Shown: one piece after another, positions 57,701 to 64,000 of the stretch
How positions within the stretch are numbered: position 1 is the stretch's first letter
How the letters are laid out: every line of letters begins with the position of its first letter
Assembly: GCF_000247815.1 (NCBI RefSeq)
Contig: NW_004775935.1
Span: 207,483 to 271,482, forward strand
Source: Ficedula albicollis
Taxonomy: Eukaryota; Chordata; Aves; Passeriformes; Muscicapidae
Length of the DNA: 64,000 nucleotides
Direction: 5' to 3'
Position numbers and translations under genes: made by a program
The notes under the pieces: model-generated
Databases searched by the model: none
The model's input: the letters and a program-made list of their open reading frames with translations, nothing else
What the model was told of the DNA's origin: nothing

Positions 57701-59319
57701 ATGATCCTTAAAGAGTAAAGATTTGTAGTTGTGTACTTGCATCTCATGTATACAAGTGCACCAGCACATATATAGGCTGTAAAATGCTGATTACATATTT
57801 GTAATCATTTATTAATTTTGATCTCCTTGAACATTGGAACTAATTCTGTTTTGTAAGTAATTACAGGAAGAAACACTGTGTTTGCAGTTCTTCTTCCTAA
57901 AAATATCAGATATGAGGTATCCAGAAAGCATTTCAGTGATGGAAACCAGGTGAACTGCTAAAAAAAAACATCTCTCATTTTATTATCATGAACACGGAAA
58001 AATGTAAATGTAGCATTGAGTAGGAGTCCTCATATTTCCTAAATATTCTGGGGCAAACATAATAAGAACCAAGAGAGACAGACACAATTTCTTCTTGTTC
58101 TTTGAATGCTTTACTTCAAAATACCTTTAGCACTGACAATAATATACAAGGGAATGTAGCAAAGGAAATATTTTTGTCAGTAGCAGTAACAGAAACATGA
58201 ACAGAGAAGTGCTGAAATGTTGTCCTACACTGTAGCTCTGAGATATATGCCAGCTTCATTTATGTATCCTGTTTCTATTTCACAGCTTCTTCAGGAGAGA
58301 ACTCCCCACAAAGCAGCCTTGTGAAATTAGGAAAAGGCTCCACTCAACATCAGCCCTTCTGAAGGCTACCCAGGATAGAGAGCCATACTAAAAAAGTGTT
58401 AAAATTTCCTTTTTGGAGAATGAACTTTTTCTGTGGTCCATGGAACAAACTAAAGAAAAAAAAAAAAGCAAACAAACAAGAAAACTAGAGAATAAGCCTT
58501 TTAAGATTAAGTTATATTTTTCTCATTATATCATTAATGAGGGGCTTCTAAAAGGAAAAGTGCTGTGCTATCTTCCTTGAGAAGATTGAAAGGAAGTGCA
58601 CAGGAGCACCCTAAGGTAGATCTCTAAAGATCCCAAATTCAAACTAGAAATGTGCTTCTGGGATTCAGCTTGAGTGAGAAGCCCTGGGGAACGAAAGTCA
58701 TGTCCCAGAATTGTAAAGAGGGAATCTGACACAATGTGGAACTGGAAGTGAAGTTATCAGACAGGAGCTGTGAAGCAGAATCTGATTTATAGCTAAGGGA
58801 CAAATATGTTACAGAACATTTCTGGTTTCTTCTGGAGCTTCCAGAAGGGTGATGTGATAGTTCTTCTCTGTCTTGCACAGAGCAAAATGGATTTGCCTAA
58901 CACCAAAGAACTTTGTGTGAGGGCAGAGGGTTAAAATGCAATAGCAACGTACAGTTTTCTTCCCCTGTGTGCAATAAAAATTCAGACACAGCTTTCAGAT
59001 GAGCAGAATATGATTTACCAGTTTCTGCAGTGGGTTGCTTCTGCAGTGGGAACATCGTAGATGTTCCATCAACAAGACAAAACCCTCCTTATAATATTCA
59101 GATAATAAAAAAGATTAGAAGATAACATTCACTGGCATTAGAAACAAGCAGCATCCACCCAGAGTAAAGAAGATACACTGCTTACATGTTGCTGTCAAAG
59201 TTAAAACTTTTTTAGTGCTGTTCAGAAGAGCAGTGGTGCAATCGAACAATATGAAACATATTTCAAAGACCCAGGCATCACTTCTTTTCATGTTTTCTGA
59301 TTGCTATGATCTCTGAAGA
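54746..59319. other. Unique AT-rich sequence, no recognised gene
   Basis: Non-repetitive AT-rich DNA with short A runs and no open frame above about 80 codons. Nothing recognised. Confidence 0.55.
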
Positions 59320-59676
59320 AAATCACAGAATTACAGAATAATGGAAGGTTTGGGATGACAGGGAACTTAAAGACCAACTAGGTCCAAATCCCTTGCCATG
59401 GATAGGGACATCTTTCACTAGACCTGGCTGCTCAAAACACGGTCCAACCTGGCCCTCAACATTTCCAGGGATGGGGCATACACAGCTTTTCTTGGCAACC
59501 TGTTCCAGCACCTTACCACACTTACACTCAAGTTTTTTCTAACCTTTCATTTTTAAGTCATTCTCCCCTGTCCTGTGGAAAGCCTTTGGAAAGCATCTTT
59601 ATCAATTTTTCCTGCAGACTCCCCTTAGGTAATGGAAGGCCTCAACTAGGTCACCCAAAGCCTAATCAGAACAATG
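59320..59676 (-). mobile_element. CR1 LINE 3' end
   Basis: On the minus strand it ends with the CR1 octamer-type terminus (CACAGAAT then TACAGAAT at the left edge). Moving right come the 3' UTR and ORF2 tail complement (CAACCTGGCCCTCAACATTT, GGCAACCTGTTCCAGCACCT, TTCTCCCCTGTCCTGTGG). It is 5'-truncated near 59676. Confidence 0.92.
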
Positions 59677-60162
59677 GCACTCTTAAAAATCATGCAAATC
59701 TAGGATATTTGTTAAAGTAAGATATTAGCATAAAATCCCAAAATAACTTTTGTGTCTGATCTGTTTAGCAAGTAAGGGCTCTGTGAAAACATCTCTCTAT
59801 ATTTTGCATCATACCAATTACCTTATTTCTGATTAACAAGCAATAAAAAATATAAAACTATTAATCATCACATTGACAACTGTAATATTAATGCTAGGGA
59901 TGAATCCATACATTAATAGTAGATTACCATCTCTTTCTTCAATCCTTTTGCCAAGTGAAAAGCATTCTGAGTTTAGGAAAAAACTACAAGAAATAGGGTA
60001 AAAGATATTTGAAAGTAAGGCCTAGAGTGCTGTTCCAAGGACAAAACATATTCTGAGGCTTGCTATTTCTTTGGTTTTGTTTAGCTGACTGAAGACGAGA
60101 CAGCCAGGAAAATTAAAAGACTTATGAGAGAGGGGGAAATTGTCAGTGTGCATTAAGGGGAG

Positions 60163-60164
<2 letters not shown>
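59677..60164. other. Unique sequence
   Basis: AT-rich, non-repetitive sequence. No gene recognised. Confidence 0.55.

Positions 60165-60196
<32 letters not shown>
60165..60196. repeat. (GT)16 microsatellite
   Basis: Sixteen uninterrupted GT units. Confidence 0.97.
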
Positions 60197-60199
<3 letters not shown>

Positions 60200-60229
60200 T
60201 AATAATTGAAGCTCCATTCCAGTCAGCAG

Positions 60230-61040
60230 AAACTAAATTCAACCTAAACTTTGAGTATCAGATGATTGTCATAATGATTCCCGCTGCCACTTTGCTCTCC
60301 ATGGCAAAGCATGCAAAGCATCTGCAGCTGAGCTGAAATTAGCCCTATCCTGATGTTCCTCTCTAAATGTTTCCCCGTTATCTCCCTCTTGTCTTGATAG
60401 CTAATATAGTTCCTACAGCTGCTATATCATATTAGGTCAGAGCAATGAAAACGAATGCCATTTTCTTGATGGCTTATGCAGAATTGTTGTAATTTGAATC
60501 AAGTCTCACTAGCCTCTTTCCTTCTTTCTCTCCTTTCTGCCCCTCATACTGAATATATTGGGGTCCTGGCAAGCTGCCATTCTACTGCACATTAGAAATG
60601 GTAGAGTTTTCCTCTATCTGATTCTCTAAAATGAGTTCACGAAAAGGTGCAGACCCAGCACATTTGTGGTTTTTCCTATAAATTACTTTAACACTGTGTC
60701 CAATCATATATATAATTTCAGATTTTCAATTTCAACTCGCTGCTGTGTCAGCACAGACTCCACTGATATGTCTAATGTATTTAGCTTAAAATGAAACGGA
60801 TGGCATTTCATTACCAGGAAGATAATATTTTTGAATATGTTTGCTGCATGGCAGGATCCATCATTACTCTGCCATTTTATGTTCGGAGTGTGTAATAGCT
60901 TTTTAATGCTTTGATGTATTTTATTTATATATGTAATATTTTTCTAATATCATGGGGTGGTTTAACTCATTGAACACATTATGCAGCCTTAATTGAATGC
61001 TTTTAAATATTAGTTAGGGAGGAAAAGCTTAACAAATTGC
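60230..61040. other. Candidate conserved non-coding block
   Basis: About 800 bp with no repeats or long frames and with features common in deeply conserved developmental enhancers: homeodomain-like TAATTA/ATTA cores, GCAGCTGAGCTGAAATTAG, and long AT-rich words such as TTTTTAATGCTTTGATGTAT. No alignment is available, so conservation is inferred from texture only. Confidence 0.3.
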
Positions 61041-61574
61041 CAATATTTTGTTTGAAATTTAATAGACAGTAGTTGAAACACCAAAAAACCCATCTCATTC
61101 TCACTCCTTCATATTGCTCCTCAGCTCCCTCTGACACTCAAAACACTTTGAAAGGAAAAAAAGGGGAAAGAAAATCCCACAGTCCCCTGAGACGCTCAAG
61201 CTGTCAGCATGAAGGTAAGTAATGCAGGAAAACTTGAACGTGCCCAACTGTGAATGACAGAAGCCCTCTTATTGGAAGAAGCTTCTGACAGGCCTGAAAT
61301 CCTTAATACCTGGTTTCTCAGTCCTTTGACCAAAGTCATGGAATTTTAAAACTACTAAGAATTTTTTCAAAGTTGGTTGCGGTGAGTTTAGAGATTTTTG
61401 CTTGCAAGGAGAAGATGCTATTTATGCACATTAGCATAATACCACAGCTTAAATCTGCCCCAAGAGAACAGGTAAGTATCAAGGGGCATTTCTTGATATT
61501 AGCAGCAAATGTTTAACTGAGCCATGGCAACTGCTCTTTGCACTGGATTACTCTCGCATGCATGCCTGGGATTG
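61041..61574. other. Unique sequence
   Basis: Non-repetitive sequence. No gene recognised. Confidence 0.5.
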
Positions 61575-62255
61575 CACTGACCTTGCTCTTGGCCTCATTG
61601 AGCTTCAAGAGTTTCACATGGCTCCCCCTCTCAAGCCTGCCCCAGTCCCACTGGATGCTATCCCTGCCCTCCAGCATGGTGACACCACACCGCTTGGTGC
61701 TGCCAGCACAGCTGCTGAGGCTGCACTCCATCCCACTGTCCCTGTCACCAACAAAGCTGTTAAACAGCTCTGGTCCCAACACCAGCCCCTGGGGACACCA
61801 CTCACCACTGCTCTCCACTTGGACATTGAGCCACTGACCACAACTCTTTGAGTGTGGCCATCCAGCCAATTCCTTATTCAGCAAGAGGTCCACCTGCCAA
61901 TACATGTTTCTCCAGTTTAGAGATAAGGAAGTTGTAGGGGAAATCATAAAACGCTTTGTATAACTCCAAATAAATGGTGTAAATTGCTTTTTCCTTATCC
62001 ACCAACACTGTAACCTCACCATAGAGGGCCACCATATTTCAGGTACAATTTGCTCTTAGTGAAGTCGTGTTCACTGTCCTTAATTTTCATGTGTCTAAGC
62101 ATAGTTTCTAGGAGAATATGTTTCATTATCTTGCTGGGCAAGGAAGTGAGACTGACCAGCCTGTGGATCCTGAGGGCCTTTTTTCCCTTTTCTAAAAATA
62201 GGGGTTGCCTACTCTATTTTCAAGTCAGTGGGAACTTCTCCAGAAAGGTGATGTG
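61575..62255 (-). mobile_element. CR1 LINE reverse transcriptase fragment
   Basis: The minus-strand frame at 62022-61513 reads through the RT palm region: [13 protein letters not shown] (in an alternative frame at about 61835-61800), [18 protein letters not shown] where intact CR1 has V-P-Q-G-S-V-L-G-P, and [18 protein letters not shown]. The catalytic F-A-D-D-T is destroyed (here SCAGSTK). Sequence to the right matches the preceding RT blocks with frameshifts. Both ends are truncated. Confidence 0.87.
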
Positions 62256-63611
62256 AAATTAACTACAACCTTCTACATCCAATTTTTGCGTTGTGGCACT
62301 CCTTTTTCTTTTAAAACAGCTTAAATGACTTATTTTTACAGTAGTTCTGTTTGTTCACAGAAAAGTCTGCTTCCATAAATGGCCAGTTTAATATTGCAGA
62401 AAGCATCATTTTCTCTAAGCTATTCCAGGTACACTTATCAGAGAGGAGGAAATGGATTGCTGTCCTCCTCAGAGCAGGGGCAAGGTAAAAATAAGTCAAA
62501 GTTAACCTTTATTTAAGCTTCATAGGATTTCGTGTTTCTCAGAAGTACCAAGTGTCTTTTAGTCCTATTGAAAATGGCTGTGGGTTCCTGAAAATCACAT
62601 TCCTCCTTTAGAGGTCTAGATATGGAGCTAGGAATTTGTCTTTGCAGGAATTTGCTTTTGCAGGAATTTGCGGCCAAAAGCCCTAGTCATCAGAGGTAGT
62701 TAGGTATCTAACTTGTGTTGAACAAGGAAAGCATTTGAGACCCAAATATTTTGCAAGATCTGACTGGCTATGAGATCCTTAGGAGCAGAATCAAGAGACA
62801 GCATTTAATTTCATTGCATTTTACTGCTTGTTAAGACAGGAAGAATAACAAATCTCTGTTTAGGAAAAGTGGTATTTTTATACGGAATAACTGATGTGAA
62901 ATAACTAGCAGAACCACTTAAGACGGGGGGTGTAGGAAAAAAAAAAGAATTAAAAAAATGCATAATTAATAACTCCCAGGAAGAAAAGGGTGAAAATTAT
63001 AATAACACATTGTTTGTTGGTCTAGTGGGAATTTCTGCTAAAAAATGAGATTCTCAAAGGAGCTTTATGCTTCTCAGCAAAAGTTATTGGAAAATAAAAT
63101 GCACTCTAGGTAAGTCAGTTTTATTTATTGTTGGGGCTTAATTTCTTCTTTTAAGTTTTTCCCTGTATGACAGACCACAACAATAATTCATATCTAAAAT
63201 TTAGCAGATAACTTTATAAGAGCTCCTTGTCATATCTTCCCAAATAGTTGGATTATCAAGATAATAGGTGAAACCCTCCTTCTTCACCCATCACAACATG
63301 CTTTCCCTTTACCATAGTTTTACACAGACTATTTTCTCATCCAATAAAATTTTGTGAAATAGATTCCTGAAGGAAATTGTGCATACACAGATCTTCACAC
63401 ATGCACTAGCAAACATATCCAGAGAATTTAATGTGAAAGCACACATATTATTCACATGTATACATTTCTCCGACTACTATTTCAGGAATGTCCTGCTGAT
63501 GGTGCTTTGCAGTTATGTTCTGCCTGAAGATCACACACCAGCAATGACAATGTTAGTGCCAAAACATTACAGCAGAATTTTCCAGGTTTGCTAGGTTAGC
63601 ATACATGGGTC
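62256..63611. other. Unique AT-rich sequence
   Basis: Non-repetitive sequence with a small imperfect repeat TTTGCAGGAATTTGC (62641-62670). No gene recognised. Confidence 0.55.
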
Positions 63612-64000
63612 ATAGAATCAAAAAGGCATAGAATGGTTTATGTTGGAAAATGCCTCTATGATGTTCAAATCCAGCCATTAACCCAGCACTGCCAAACCCA
63701 GCACTAAATCCTGTCCCTAAGTGCCACATGTACCTGTCTTCTAAATACCTTCAGCAATGGTCACTCCACCACTTCCCTGGGCAGAGTGTTAGGGTGCTTG
63801 GAAACCTTCTCGGTGAATAACTTTTTCTTGTTATCCCATCTAAACCTCTCCCGGCACAACCTGAGACTGATCCTACAAGTGCTATCACTTGTTATGTGCA
63901 GACTGACCACCATCTCACTACTGAACTTTCAGGTGGTCCTAGGGAGCAGTAAGGTATCTCCTAAGCCTCTTTTCCTCCAGGTTAAATACCCACATCTTCT
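63612..64000 (-). mobile_element. CR1 LINE 3' end, running off the window
   Basis: The left edge has CATAGAATC and CATAGAATGG, the complement of the CR1 terminal octamers. It is followed by the 3' UTR and the complement of the ORF2 tail (AACCCAGCACTGCCAAACCC, TCACTCCACCACTTCCCTGG, AACCTGAGACTG). The element continues beyond 64000. Confidence 0.92.

Noticed and set aside
61538..61851. Two plus-strand frames of 97-99 codons
   Set aside because: Antisense shadows of the CR1 reverse transcriptase fragment on the minus strand.

Overview
This window looks like ordinary, gene-poor nuclear DNA of a bird, most likely a songbird. The evidence is a set of CR1 LINE fragments (at least ten, most on the minus strand), several long terminal repeats (LTRs) of avian endogenous retroviruses whose sequences I recognise from passerine and other avian genomes, the octamer-type CR1 3' ends, and an AT-rich background. 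I found no convincing host protein-coding exon, tRNA, rRNA or CRISPR array. The open frames that exist are remnants of CR1 or retroviral pol, translated homopolymers, or short frames with no recognisable product. Repeat identities come from memory of consensus sequences, not from a database search.

Layout. 1-567: CR1 (minus). 3627-3754: 65-bp tandem duplication. 4530-6736: polypyrimidine satellite containing pure C runs of 1519 and 138 bp. 10893-11044: CR1 3' end (plus). 11155-11913 and 11972-12591: two adjacent solo LTRs, the second holding a G6-C34-G9 block. 15011-16891: a ~1 kb direct duplication that includes the start of an LTR, complete only in the second copy (16597-17260). 21192-22098: ERVL-type LTR. 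22240-23440: CR1 (plus) split by a 345-bp solo LTR with a perfect 6-bp target-site duplication. 26050-27885: the longest CR1 fragment (minus; endonuclease to reverse transcriptase). 33365-34020: CR1 (minus). 36119-37385: nested duplications, including a 577-bp tandem pair. 38050-38350: probable ancient CR1. 44146-45235: a 1090-bp pure C run in otherwise unique DNA. 48462-50400: remains of a class I-like endogenous retrovirus on the minus strand (RNase H/integrase, then LTR, no visible env). 52103-52290: triplicated 57-bp unit. 53342 to about 54120: LTR-like element with two internal tandem duplications. 54660, 59320, 61575 and 63612: further minus-strand CR1 pieces. Between these lies unique, non-repetitive sequence, some of which has the texture of conserved non-coding DNA (43430-43930, 54415-54640 and 60230-61040).

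The two most unusual properties are kilobase-scale pure poly-C and an excess of near-identical short-range direct duplications, several with one copy carrying an internal indel. Both could be real, but both are also classic signatures of assembly artefacts (consensus failure in GA/TC-rich DNA; two haplotypes joined end to end). They should be tested against raw reads before any biological reading. I did not find a new gene system here.
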